Assembly (NCBI GenBank): GCA_033782935.1 | Contig: JAWQEG010001220.1 | Coordinates: 2,294,001 to 2,358,000, forward strand | DNA: 64,000 bases | From: Petrolisthes cinctipes | Taxonomy: Eukaryota; Arthropoda; Malacostraca; Decapoda; Porcellanidae | Direction: 5' to 3' | In this document: positions 52,928 through 64,000 of the stretch, piece by piece | Layout of the letters: every line of letters begins with the position of its first letter | How positions within the stretch are numbered: position 1 is the stretch's first letter | Translations under genes and position numbers: made by a program | The notes under the pieces: generated by a model | What the model was told of the DNA's origin: nothing | Databases searched by the model: none | The model's input: only the letters and a program-made list of their open reading frames with translations

Positions 52928-53104
52928 GTGTTAGAGTATTTTCAAAATACAGGCCAAAAACATACTGAAAATCGATCTTTTAGGTGCCCAAAAGTCGATA
53001 TGTGCATGCATCTTCTGTACCCGTTTATATCTCAAATTCTGGCCCTAAACACCCGAAAATTCGATATTTTGGGGTCCCAGAAGCGATCTGTACATGCCTA
53101 CTTA
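52928..53104 (+). repeat. Reference monomer A2 (177 bp)
   Basis: Subtype A2 has ACAGGCCAAAAACATACTG, GGTGCCCAAAAGTC, ATGCATCTTCTGTACC, and TTCTGGCCCTAAACACCC in place of TTCAGGCTC. It is followed by GATATTTTGGGGTCCC and AGAAGCGATCTG. It normally follows C2 and precedes B2, often with a CTACTTAGTG or CTACTCCGTG junction. Confidence 0.9.
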
Positions 53105-53280
53105 GTGTTAGAGTATTTTCAAAATTCAGGCCCAAAACATGCTGAAAATCGATATTTTTGGTGCCCAAAGTCAATATGTGCATGTATCTTCTGTACCCGT
53201 TTATATCTCAAATTCAGGCTCAAAACACCCGAAAATTCAATATTTTGGGGTCCCAGAAGCAATCTGTACATGCCTACTCA
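53105..53280 (+). repeat. Reference monomer B2 (176 bp)
   Basis: Subtype B2 has AAATTCAGGCCCAAAACATG, where the TTC breaks the dyad kept in the other classes, and TATTTTTGGTGCCCAAAGTC. In many copies the 3' linker carries a 10-bp deletion that shortens the monomer to 166 bp. A frequent private variant reads CTGTAAATGCC. B2 precedes C1. Confidence 0.9.
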
Positions 53281-53428
53281 GTGCTAGAATATTTTAAAAA
53301 TATAGGCTAAAAACATGCTAAAAATCGATCTTTTAGGTGCCAAAAAGTCGATATCTCAAATTCAGTCCCAAAACACCCGAAAATTCGATATTTAGGGGTC
53401 CCAGAAGCGATCTGTACATGCCTACTCC
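53281..53428 (+). repeat. Reference monomer C1 (148 bp)
   Basis: Subtype C1 shares the 29-bp deletion with C2 but has AATCGATCTTTTAGG, CCAAAAAGTCGATATCTC, TTTAGGGGTCCC and AGAAGCGATCTG. This copy has TTTTAAAAATATA in place of TTTTCAAAATATA at the dyad centre, a variant that recurs in many C1 copies. It precedes A1. Confidence 0.9.
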
Positions 53429-56400
53429 GTGTTAGAGTATTTTCAAAATACATGCTCAAAACATACTGAAAATCGATCTTTTAGGTGCACAAAAGTCGAT
53501 ATGTGCATGCATCTTCAGTACCCGTTTATCTCTCAAATTCAGGCTCAAAACACCCGAAAATTCAATATTTTGGGGTCCCAGAAGCAATCTGTACATGCCT
53601 ACTCAGTGTTAGAGTATTTTCAAAATACAGGCCCAAAACATGCTGAAAATCGATATTTTAGATGCCCAAAGTCAATATGTGCATGTAACTTCTGTACCCG
53701 TTTATATCTCAAATTCAGGCTCAAAACACCCGAAAATTCAATATTTTGGGGTCCCAGAAGCAATCTGTACATGCCTACACAGTGCTAGAATATTTTCAAA
53801 ATATAGGCTAAAAACATGCTAAAAATCGACATTTTAGGTGCCAAAAAATCGATATCTCAAATTCAGTCCCAAAACACCCGAAAATTCGATATTTAGAGGT
53901 CCCAGAAGGTATCTGTACATGCCTACTCCGTGTTAGAGTATTTTCAAAATACAGGCCAAAAACATACTGAAAATCGATCTTTTAGGTGCCCAAAAGTCGA
54001 TATGTGCATGCATCTTCTGTACCCGTTTATATCTCAAATTCTGGCCTTAACACTCGAAAATTCGATATATTGGGGTCCCAGAAGCGATCTGTACATGCCT
54101 ACTTAGTGTTAGAGTATTTTCAAAATTCAGGCCCAAAACATGCTGAAAATCGATATTTTTGGTGCCCAAAGTCAATATGTGCATGTATCTTCTGTACCCG
54201 TTTATATCTCAAATTCAGGCTCAAAACACCCGAAAATTCAATATTTTGGGGTCCCAGAAGCAATCTGTAAATGCCTACTCAGTGCTAGAATATTTTCAAA
54301 ATATAGGCTAAAAACATGCTAAAAATCGATCTTTTAGGTGCCAAAAAGTCGATATCTCAAATTCAGTCCCAAAACACCCGAAAATTCGATATTTAGGGGT
54401 CCCAGAAGCGATCTGTACATGCCTACTCCGTGTTAGAGTATTTTCAAAATACATGCTCAAAACATACTGAAAATCGATCTTATAGGTGCACAAAAGTCGA
54501 TATGTGCATGCATCTTCAGTACCCGTTTATATCTCAAATTCAGGCTCAAAACACCCGAAAATTCAATATTTTGGGGTCCCAGAAGCAATCTGTACATGCC
54601 TACTCAGTGTTAGAGTATTTTCAAAATACAGGCCCAAAACATGCTGAAAATCGATATTTTAGATGCCCAAAGTCAATATGTGCATGTATCTTCTGTACCC
54701 GTTTATATCTCAAATTCAGGCTCAAAACACCCGAAAATTCAATATTTTGGGGTCCCAGAAGCAATCTGTACATGCCTACACAGTGCTAGAATATTTTCAA
54801 AATATAGGCTAAAAACATGCTAAAAATCGACATTTTAGGTGCCAAAAAATCGATATCTCAAATTCAGTCCCAAAACACCCGAAAATTCGATATTTAGAGG
54901 TCCCAGAAGGTATCTGTACATGCCTACTCCGTGTTAGAGTATTTTCAAAATACAGGCCAAAAACATACTGAAAATCGATCTTTGAGGTGCCCAAAAGTCG
55001 ATATGTGCATGCATCTTCTGTACCCGTTTATATCTCAAATTCTGGCCCTAAACACCCGAAAATTCGATATTTTGGGGTCCCAGAAGCGATCTGTACATGC
55101 CTACTCAGTGTTAGAGTATTTTCAAAATTCAGGCCCAAAACATGCTGAAAATCGATATTTTTGGTGCCCAAAGTCAATATGTGCATGTATCTCCTGTACC
55201 CGTTTATATCTCAAATTCAGGCTCAAAACACCCGAAAATTCAATATTTTGGGGTCCCAGAAGCAATCTGTACAGTGCTAGAATATTTTCAAAATATAGGC
55301 TAAAAACATGCTAAAAATCGATCTTTTAGGTGCCAAAAAGTCGATATCTCAAATTCAGTCCCAAAACACCCGAAAATTCGATATTTAGGGGTCCCAGAAG
55401 CGATCTGTACATGCCTACTCCGTGTTAGAGTATTTTCAAAATACATGCTCAAAACATACTGAAAATCGATCTTTTAGGTGCACAAAAGTCGATATGTGCA
55501 TGCATCTTCAGTACCCGTTTATCTCTCAAATTCAGGCTCAAAACACCCGAAAATTCAATATTTTGGGGTCCCAGAAGCAATCTGTACATGCCTACTCAGT
55601 GTTAGAGTATTTTCAAAATACAGGCCCAAAACATGCTGAAAATCGATATTTTAGATGCCCAAAGTCAATATGTGCATGTATCTTCTGTACCCGTTTATAT
55701 CTCAAATTCAGGCTCAAAACACCCGAAAATTCAATATTTTGGGGTCCCAGAAGCAATCTGTACATGCCTACACAGTGCTAGAATATTTTCAAAATATAGG
55801 CTAAAAACATGCTAAAAATCGACATTTTAGGTGCCAAAAAATCGATATCTCAAATTCAGTCCCAAAACACCCGAAAATTCGATATTTAGAGGTCCCAGAA
55901 GGTATCTGTACATGCCTACTCCGTGTTAGAGTATTTTCAAAATACAGGCCAAAAACATACTGAAAATCGATCTTTTAGGTGCCCAAAAGTCGATATGTGC
56001 ATGCATCTTCTGTACCCGTTTATATCTCAAATTCTGGCCTTAACACCCGAAAATTCGATATATTGGGGTCCCAGAAGCGATCTGTACATGCCTACTTAGT
56101 GTTAGAGTATTTTCAAAATTCAGGCCCAAAACATGCTGAAAATCGATATTTTTGGAGCCCAAAGTCAATATGTGCATGTATCTTCTGTACCCGTTTATAT
56201 CTCAAATTCAGGCTCAAAACACCCGAAAATTCAATATTTTGGGGTCCCAGAAGCAATCTGTAAATGCCTACTCAGTGCTAGAATATTTTCAAAATATAGG
56301 CTAAAAACATGCTAAAAATCGATCTTTTAGGTGCCAAAAAGTCGATATCTCAAATTCAGTCCCAAAACACCCGAAAATTCGATATTTAGGGGTCCCAGAA

Positions 56401-58732
56401 GCGATCTGTACATGCCTACTCCGTGTTAGAGTATTTTCAAAATACATGCTCAAAACATACTGAAAATCGATCTTATAGGTGCACAAAAGTCGATATGTGC
56501 ATGCATCTTCAGTACCCGTTTATATCTCAAATTCAGGCTCAAAACACCCGAAAATTCAATATTTTGGGGTCCCAGAAGCAATCTGTACATGCCTACTCAG
56601 TGTTAGAGTATTTTCAAAATACAGGCCCAAAACATGCTGAAAATCGATATTTTAGATGCCCAAAGTCAATATGTGCATGTATCTTCTGTACCCTTTTATA
56701 TCTCAAATTCAGGCTCAAAACACCCGAAAATTCAATATTTTGGGGTCCCAGAAGCAATCTGTACATGCCTACACAGTGCTAGAATATTTTCAAAATATAG
56801 GCTAAAAACATGCTAAAAATCGACATTTTAGGTGCCAAAAAATCGATATCTCAAATTCAGTCCCAAAACACCCGAAAATTCGATATTTAGAGGTCCCAGA
56901 AGGTATCTGTACATGCCTACTCCGTGTTAGAGTATTTTCAAAATACAGGCCAAAAACATACTGAAAATCGATCTTTTAGGTGCCCAAAAGTCGATATGTG
57001 CATGCATCTTCTGTACCCGTTTATATCTCAAATTCAGGCTCAAAACACCCGAAAATTCAATATTTTGGGGTCCCAGAAGCAATCTGTACATGCCTACTCA
57101 GTGTTAGAGTATTTTCAAAATACAGGCCCAAAACATGCTGAAAATCGATATTTTAGATGCCCAAAGTCAATATGTGCATGTATCTTCTGTACCCGTTTAT
57201 ATCTCAAATTCAGGCTCAAAACACCCGAAAATTCAATATTTTGGGGTCCCAGAAGCAATCTGTACATGCCTACACAGTGCTAGAATATTTTCAAAATATA
57301 GGCTAAAAACATGCTAAAAATCGACATTTTAGGTGCCAAAAAATCGATATCTCAAATTCAGTCCCAAAACACCCGAAAATTCGATATTTAGAGGTCCCAG
57401 AAGGTATCTGTACATGCCTACTCCGTGTTAGAGTATTTTCAAAATACAGGCCAAAAAAAACTCAGAAAATCGATCTTTTAGGTGCCCAAAAGTCGATATG
57501 TGCATGCATCTTCTGTACCCGTTTATATCTCAAATTCTGGCCCTAAACACCCGAAAATTCGATATTTTGGGGTCCCAGAAGCGATCTGTACATGCCTACT
57601 CAGTGTTAGAGTATTTTCAAAATTCAGGCCCAAAACATGCTGAAAATCGATATTTTTGGTGCCCAAAGTCAATATGTGCATGTATCTTCTGTACCCGTTT
57701 ATATCTCAAATTCAGGCTCAAAACACCCGAAAATTCAATATTTTGGGGTCCCAGAAGCAATCTGTACAGTGCTAGAATATTTTCAAAATATAGGCTAAAA
57801 ACATGCTAAAAATCGTTCTTTTAGGTGCCAAAAAGTCGATATCTCAAATTCAGTCCCAAAACACCCGAAAATTCGATATTTAGGGGTCCCAGAAGCGATC
57901 TGTACATGCCTACTCCGTGTTAGAGTATTTTCAAAATACATGCTCAAAACATACTGAAAATCGATCTTTTAGGTGCACAAAAGTCGATATGTGCATGCAT
58001 CTTCAGTAACCGTTTATATCTCAAATTCAGGCTCAAAACACCCGAAAATTCGATATTTTGGGGTCCCAGAAGCGATCTGTACATGCCTACTCCGTGTTAG
58101 AGTATTTTCAAAATTCAGGCCCAAAACATGCTGAAAATCGATATTTTTGGTGCCCAAAGTCAATATGTGCATGTATCTTCTGTACCCGTTTATATCTCAA
58201 ATTCAGGCTCAAAACACCTGAAAATTCAATATTTTGGGGTCCCAGAAGCAATCTGTACAGTGCTAGAATATTTTCAAAATATAGGCTAAAAACATGCTAA
58301 AAATCGATCTTTTAGGTGCCAAAAAGTCGATATCTCAAATTCAGTCCCAAAACACACTAAAATTCGATATTTAGGGGTCCCAGAAGCGATCTGTACATGT
58401 CTACTCCGAGTTAGAGTATTTTCAAAATACATGCTCAAAACATACTGAAAATCGATCTTTTAGGTGCCCAAAAGTCGATATGTGCATGCATCTTCAGTAC
58501 CCGTTTATATCTCAAATTCAGGCTCAAAACACCCGAAAATTCAATATTTTAAGGTCCCAGAAGCAATCTGTACATGCCTACACAGTGCTAGAATATTTTC
58601 AAAATATAGGCTAAAAACATGCTGAAAATCGACATTTTAGGTGCCAAAAAATCGATATCTCAAATTCAGTCCCAAAACACCCGAAAATTCGATATTTAGA
58701 GGTCCCAGAAGGTATCTGTACATGCCTACTCC
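53429..58732 (+). repeat. 5,304-bp HOR, copy 1 (32 monomers)
   Basis: Eleven blocks: 501, 500, 501, 491, 501, 500, 501, 501, 492, 491 and 325 bp. It contains its own internal duplication: 53930-54930 recurs at 55923-56923 (offset 1,993 bp). Private markers include ATGTAACTTCTG, ACCCTTTTATATC, an AAAAAAAACTCAG patch, CACACTAAAATTC and TTTTAAGGTCCC. Confidence 0.9.
57425..57602 (+). repeat. A2 monomer with scrambled patch, 178 bp
   Basis: The usual GGCCAAAAACATACTGAAAA reads GGCCAAAAAAAACTCAGAAA, a clustered change over about 12 bases with a net gain of one base. The same patch is at 62404-62581. Clustered changes in an A-tract fit a template-switching or slippage event better than separate substitutions. 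Confidence 0.83.
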
Positions 58733-61700
58733 GTGTTAGAGTATTTTCAAAATACAGGCCAAAAACATACTGAAAATCGATCTTTTAGGTGCACAAAAGT
58801 CGATATGTGCATGCATCTTCAGTACCCGTTTATCTCTCAAATTCAGGCTCAAAACACCCGAAAATTCAATATTTTGGGGTCCCAGAAGCAATCTGTACAT
58901 GCCTACTCAGTGTTAGAGTATTTTCAAAATACAGGCCCAAAACATGCTGAAAATCGATATTTTAGATGCCCAAAGTCAATATGTGCATGTAACTTCTGTA
59001 CCCGTTTATATCTCAAATTCAGGCTCAAAACACCCGAAAATTCAATATTTTGGGGTCCCAGAAGCAATCTGTACATGCCTACACAGTGCTAGAATATTTT
59101 CAAAATATAGGCTAAAAACATGCTAAAAATCGACATTTTAGGTGCCAAAAAATCGATATCTCAAATTCAGTCCCAAAACACCCGAAAATTCGATATTTAG
59201 AGGTCCCAGAAGGTATCTGTACATGCCTACTCCGTGTTAGAGTATTTTCAAAATACAGGCCAAAAACATACTGAAAATCGATCTTTTAGGTGCCCAAAAG
59301 TCGATATGTGCATGCATCTTCTGTACCCGTTTATATCTCAAATTCTGGCCTTAACACTCGAAAATTCGATATATTGGGGTCCCAGAAGCGATCTGTACAT
59401 GCCTACTTAGTGTTAGAGTATTTTCAAAATTCAGGCCCAAAACATGCTGAAAATCGATATTTTTGGTGCCCAAAGTCAATATGTGCATGTATCTTCTGTA
59501 CCCGTTTATATCTCAAATTCAGGCTCAAAACACCCGAAAATTCAATATTTTGGGGTCCCAGAAGCAATCTGTAAATGCCTACTCAGTGCTAGAATATTTT
59601 CAAAATATAGGCTAAAAACATGCTAAAAATCGATCTTTTAGGTGCCAAAAAGTCGATATCTCAAATTCAGTCCCAAAACACCCGAAAATTCGATATTTAG
59701 GGGTCCCAGAAGCGATCTGTACATGCCTACTCCGTGTTAGAGTATTTTCAAAATACATGCTCAAAACATACTGAAAATCGATCTTATAGGTGCACAAAAG
59801 TCGATATGTGCATGCATCTTCAGTACCCGTTTATATCTCAAATTCAGGCTCAAAACACCCGAAAATTCAATATTTTGGGGTCCCAGAAGCAATCTGTACA
59901 TGCCTACTCAGTGTTAGAGTATTTTCAAAATACAGGCCCAAAACATGCTGAAAATCGATATTTTAGATGCCCAAAGTCAATATGTGCATGTATCTTCTGT
60001 ACCCGTTTATATCTCAAATTCAGGCTCAAAACACCCGAAAATTCAATATTTTGGGGTCCCAGAAGCAATCTGTACATGCCTACACAGTGCTAGAATATTT
60101 TCAAAATATAGGCTAAAAACATGCTAAAAATCGACATTTTAGGTGCCAAAAAATCGATATCTCAAATTCAGTCCCAAAACACCCGAAAATTCGATATTTA
60201 GAGGTCCCAGAAGGTATCTGTACATGCCTACTCCGTGTTAGAGTATTTTCAAAATACAGGCCAAAAACATACTGAAAATCGATCTTTGAGGTGCCCAAAA
60301 GTCGATATGTGCATGCATCTTCTGTACCCGTTTATATCTCAAATTCTGGCCCTAAACACCCGAAAATTCGATATTTTGGGGTCCCAGAAGCGATCTGTAC
60401 ATGCCTACTCAGTGTTAGAGTATTTTCAAAATTCAGGCCCAAAACATGCTGAAAATCGATATTTTTGGTGCCCAAAGTCAATATGTGCATGTATCTCCTG
60501 TACCCGTTTATATCTCAAATTCAGGCTCAAAACACCCGAAAATTCAATATTTTGGGGTCCCAGAAGCAATCTGTACAGTGCTAGAATATTTTCAAAATAT
60601 AGGCTAAAAACATGCTAAAAATCGATCTTTTAGGTGCCAAAAAGTCGATATCTCAAATTCAGTCCCAAAACACCCGAAAATTCGATATTTAGGGGTCCCA
60701 GAAGCGATCTGTACATGCCTACTCCGTGTTAGAGTATTTTCAAAATACATGCTCAAAACATACTGAAAATCGATCTTTTAGGTGCACAAAAGTCGATATG
60801 TGCATGCATCTTCAGTACCCGTTTATCTCTCAAATTCAGGCTCAAAACACCCGAAAATTCAATATTTTGGGGTCCCAGAAGCAATCTGTACATGCCTACT
60901 CAGTGTTAGAGTATTTTCAAAATACAGGCCCAAAACATGCTGAAAATCGATATTTTAGATGCCCAAAGTCAATATGTGCATGTATCTTCTGTACCCGTTT
61001 ATATCTCAAATTCAGGCTCAAAACACCCGAAAATTCAATATTTTGGGGTCCCAGAAGCAATCTGTACATGCCTACACAGTGCTAGAATATTTTCAAAATA
61101 TAGGCTAAAAACATGCTAAAAATCGACATTTTAGGTGCCAAAAAATCGATATCTCAAATTCAGTCCCAAAACACCCGAAAATTCGATATTTAGAGGTCCC
61201 AGAAGGTATCTGTACATGCCTACTCCGTGTTAGAGTATTTTCAAAATACAGGCCAAAAACATACTGAAAATCGATCTTTTAGGTGCCCAAAAGTCGATAT
61301 GTGCATGCATCTTCTGTACCCGTTTATATCTCAAATTCTGGCCTTAACACCCGAAAATTCGATATATTGGGGTCCCAGAAGCGATCTGTACATGCCTACT
61401 TAGTGTTAGAGTATTTTCAAAATTCAGGCCCAAAACATGCTGAAAATCGATATTTTTGGAGCCCAAAGTCAATATGTGCATGTATCTTCTGTACCCGTTT
61501 ATATCTCAAATTCAGGCTCAAAACACCCGAAAATTCAATATTTTGGGGTCCCAGAAGCAATCTGTACATGCCTACTCAGTGTTAGAGTATTTTCAAAATA
61601 CAGGCCCAAAACATGCTGAAAATCGATATTTTAGATGCCCAAAGTCAATATGTGCATGTATCTTCTGTACCCTTTTATATCTCAAATTCAGGCTCAAAAC

Positions 61701-63711
61701 ACCCGAAAATTCAATATTTTGGGGTCCCAGAAGCAATCTGTACATGCCTACACAGTGCTAGAATATTTTCAAAATATAGGCTAAAAACATGCTAAAAATC
61801 GACATTTTAGGTGCCAAAAAATCGATATCTCAAATTCAGTCCCAAAACACCCGAAAATTCGATATTTAGAGGTCCCAGAAGGTATCTGTACATGCCTACT
61901 CCGTGTTAGAGTATTTTCAAAATACAGGCCAAAAACATACTGAAAATCGATCTTTTAGGTGCCCAAAAGTCGATATGTGCATGCATCTTCTGTACCCGTT
62001 TATATCTCAAATTCAGGCTCAAAACACCCGAAAATTCAATATTTTGGGGTCCCAGAAGCAATCTGTACATGCCTACTCAGTGTTAGAGTATTTTCAAAAT
62101 ACAGGCCCAAAACATGCTGAAAATCGATATTTTAGATGCCCAAAGTCAATATGTGCATGTATCTTCTGTACCCGTTTATATCTCAAATTCAGGCTCAAAA
62201 CACCCGAAAATTCAATATTTTGGGGTCCCAGAAGCAATCTGTACATGCCTACACAGTGCTAGAATATTTTCAAAATATAGGCTAAAAACATGCTAAAAAT
62301 CGACATTTTAGGTGCCAAAAAATCGATATCTCAAATTCAGTCCCAAAACACCCGAAAATTCGATATTTAGAGGTCCCAGAAGGTATCTGTACATGCCTAC
62401 TCCGTGTTAGAGTATTTTCAAAATACAGGCCAAAAAAAACTCAGAAAATCGATCTTTTAGGTGCCCAAAAGTCGATATGTGCATGCATCTTCTGTACCCG
62501 TTTATATCTCAAATTCTGGCCCTAAACACCCGAAAATTCGATATTTTGGGGTCCCAGAAGCGATCTGTACATGCCTACTCAGTGTTAGAGTATTTTCAAA
62601 ATTCAGGCCCAAAACATGCTGAAAATCGATATTTTTGGTGCCCAAAGTCAATATGTGCATGTATCTTCTGTACCCGTTTATATCTCAAATTCAGGCTCAA
62701 AACACCCGAAAATTCAATATTTTGGGGTCCCAGAAGCAATCTGTACAGTGCTAGAATATTTTCAAAATATAGGCTAAAAACATGCTAAAAATCGATCTTT
62801 TAGGTGCCAAAAAGTCGATATCTCAAATTCAGTCCCAAAACACCCGAAAATTCGATATTTAGGGGTCCCAGAAGCGATCTGTACATGCCTACTCCGTGTT
62901 AGAGTATTTTCAAAATACATGCTCAAAACATACTGAAAATCGATCTTTTAGGTGCACAAAAGTCGATATGTGCATGCATCTTCAGTAACCGTTTATATCT
63001 CAAATTCAGGCTCAAAACACCCGAAAATTCGATATTTTGGGGTCCCAGAAGCGATCTGTACATGCCTACTCCGTGTTAGAGTATTTTCAAAATTCAGGCC
63101 CAAAACATGCTGAAAATCGATATTTTTGGTGCCCAAAGTCAATATGTGCATGTATCTTCTGTACCCGTTTATATCTCAAATTCAGGCTCAAAACACCTGA
63201 AAATTCAATATTTTGGGGTCCCAGAAGCAATCTGTACAGTGCTAGAATATTTTCAAAATATAGGCTAAAAACATGCTAAAAATCGATCTTTTAGGTGCCA
63301 AAAAGTCGATATCTCAAATTCAGTCCCAAAACACACTAAAATTCGATATTTAGGGGTCCCAGAAGCGATCTGTACATGTCTACTCCGAGTTAGAGTATTT
63401 TCAAAATACATGCTCAAAACATACTGAAAATCGATCTTTTAGGTGCCCAAAAGTCGATATGTGCATGCATCTTCAGTACCCGTTTATATCTCAAATTCAG
63501 GCTCAAAACACCCGAAAATTCAATATTTTAAGGTCCCAGAAGCAATCTGTACATGCCTACACAGTGCTAGAATATTTTCAAAATATAGGCTAAAAACATG
63601 CTGAAAATCGACATTTTAGGTGCCAAAAAATCGATATCTCAAATTCAGTCCCAAAACACCCGAAAATTCGATATTTAGAGGTCCCAGAAGGTATCTGTAC
63701 ATGCCTACTCC
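58733..63711 (+). repeat. 5,304-bp HOR, copy 2, shortened to 4,979 bp
   Basis: Blocks are 501, 500, 501, 491, 501, 676, 501, 492, 491 and 325 bp. The 676-bp block is A2-B2-B1-C2; relative to copy 1, one C1 and one A1 (325 bp) are missing. The first monomer starts as A2 (ACAGGCCAAAAAC) and becomes A1 (GGTGCACAAAAG), marking the tandem duplication junction between about 58761 and 58792. Confidence 0.9.
61403..61754 (+). repeat. Adjacent B2-B1 monomers at a deletion junction
   Basis: B2 (61403-61578, with TTTTTGGAGCCC) is followed directly by B1 (61579-61754, with TTTTAGATGCCC). In copy 1 these are separated by C1 and A1 (56275-56599). The B2 linker here reads CTGTACATGCC and not CTGTAAATGCC as in its parent, so the crossover lies upstream of that base, within the shared 3' half of the B monomers. 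Confidence 0.88.
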
Positions 63712-64000
63712 GTGTTAGAGTATTTTCAAAATACAGGCCAAAAACATACTGAAAATCGATCTTTTAGGTGCCCAAAAGTCGATATGTGCATGCATCTTCT
63801 GTACCCGTTTATATCTCAAATTCTGGCCCTAAACACCCGAAAATTCGATATTTTGGGGTCCAAGAAGCGATCTGTACATGTCTACTCCGTGTTAGAGTAT
63901 TATCAAAATTCAGGCCCAAAACATGCTGAAAATCGATATTTTTGGTGCCCAAGTCAATATGTGCATGTATCTTTTGTACCCGTTTATATCTCAAATTCAG
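63712..64000 (+). repeat. Partial A2-B2 block at window end
   Basis: A2 (63712-63888) and the first part of B2 (from 63889, with AGTATTATCAAAATTC and TGCCCAAGTC). The one-base-shorter TGCCCAAGTC links it to the 500-bp blocks at 29684, 31800 and 33302, not to the start of the 5,304-bp unit, so the family changes again at the window edge. Confidence 0.78.

Larger units (their letters stand above)
52102..55922 (+). repeat. 3,821-bp block, copy 2
   Basis: Same eight block lengths as 45982-49802 and the same private markers. Differences I noticed are few: GATGACCAAAG (52660), ATGTAACTTCTG (53687) and ATCTCCTGTACC (about 55190) are new here. The right edge lies in the block at 55422, where GTTTATCTCTC replaces GTTTATATCTC. 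Confidence 0.88.
1..64000. repeat. Satellite DNA array, whole window
   Basis: Every part of the window can be read as a head-to-tail copy of one monomer family in the same orientation. Monomers are 177, 176 or 148 bp, with deletion variants of 142-178 bp. Landmarks in order are the GTGTTAGAG or GTGCTAGAA start, a TATTTTCAAAATA dyad, AAAATCGA, a TGCATG segment (absent in class C), CACCCGAAAATTC, GGGGTCCCAGAAG and CTGTACATGCC. I see no stretch of unrelated sequence and no orientation switch. Nucleosome-sized monomers in HORs are typical of centromeric or pericentromeric satellites of plants and animals; that location is inference. The family is not one I recognise. Confidence 0.97.

Noticed and set aside
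53380..53428. Plant-type telomere heptamer TTTAGGG in C1 (GATATTTAGGGGTCCC)
   Set aside because: Only one unit occurs per monomer, it is never tandem, and C2 has TTTAGAGG at the same place.
1..64000. CRISPR array
   Set aside because: Direct repeats are far longer than CRISPR repeats and there are no unique spacers; all sequence between landmarks is itself repeated.
1..64000. LTR retrotransposon or rolling-circle element as source of the large repeats
   Set aside because: No terminal repeats, primer-binding site, polypurine tract or coding domains are visible; all long repeats are whole numbers of satellite monomers.

Overview
The window is one uninterrupted AT-rich satellite DNA array. I found no protein gene, RNA gene, transposon, CRISPR array or other unique sequence on either strand. 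A hand count of one monomer (B1, 40193-40368) gives about 37.5% GC. Nucleosome-sized monomers arranged in multi-kilobase higher-order repeats (HORs) point to a eukaryotic, probably centromeric or pericentromeric, array. I do not recognise the family and cannot name the organism.

Monomers come in three length classes, numbered here from a conserved GTGTTAGAG or GTGCTAGAA start. A is 177 bp, B is 176 bp, and C is 148 bp because of one internal 29-bp deletion. Each class has two subtypes: A1/A2, B1/B2 and C1/C2. The basic order is A1-B1-C2-A2-B2-C1, a hexamer of about 1,002 bp (501+501), or 992 bp when B2 carries a 10-bp linker deletion. My parse gives 140 complete blocks ending in C: about 97 A-B-C trimers (501, 500, 491 bp and similar), 39 dimers (314-325 bp) and four irregular blocks. 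That is about 389 monomers.

Layout: 1-9019, a 14-monomer HOR of 2,308 bp with a rearranged insert at 3124-4403. 9020-17215, a mosaic rich in A-C dimers, with 816, 1,317 and 1,808-bp periods. 17216-21982, a second 1,317/816-bp family. 21983-28383, a 2,782-bp HOR and deleted derivatives. 28384-32299, a 2,116-bp HOR. 32300-39199, 1,502 and 2,280-bp families carrying shared small deletions. 39200-45981, a mixed stretch of hexamers. 45982-55922, a 3,821-bp block present twice, 6,120 bp apart. 53429-63711, a 5,304-bp HOR in tandem, whose second copy has lost 325 bp.

The main interest is how the array evolves. Deletions flanked by 2-5 bp microhomologies define monomer classes. Hybrid monomers and private variants shared at fixed offsets mark unequal crossover or conversion. 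A 15-bp dyad next to the monomer start keeps its symmetry through a paired change between classes. The many apparent reading frames are by-products of the repeat and are not annotated as genes.
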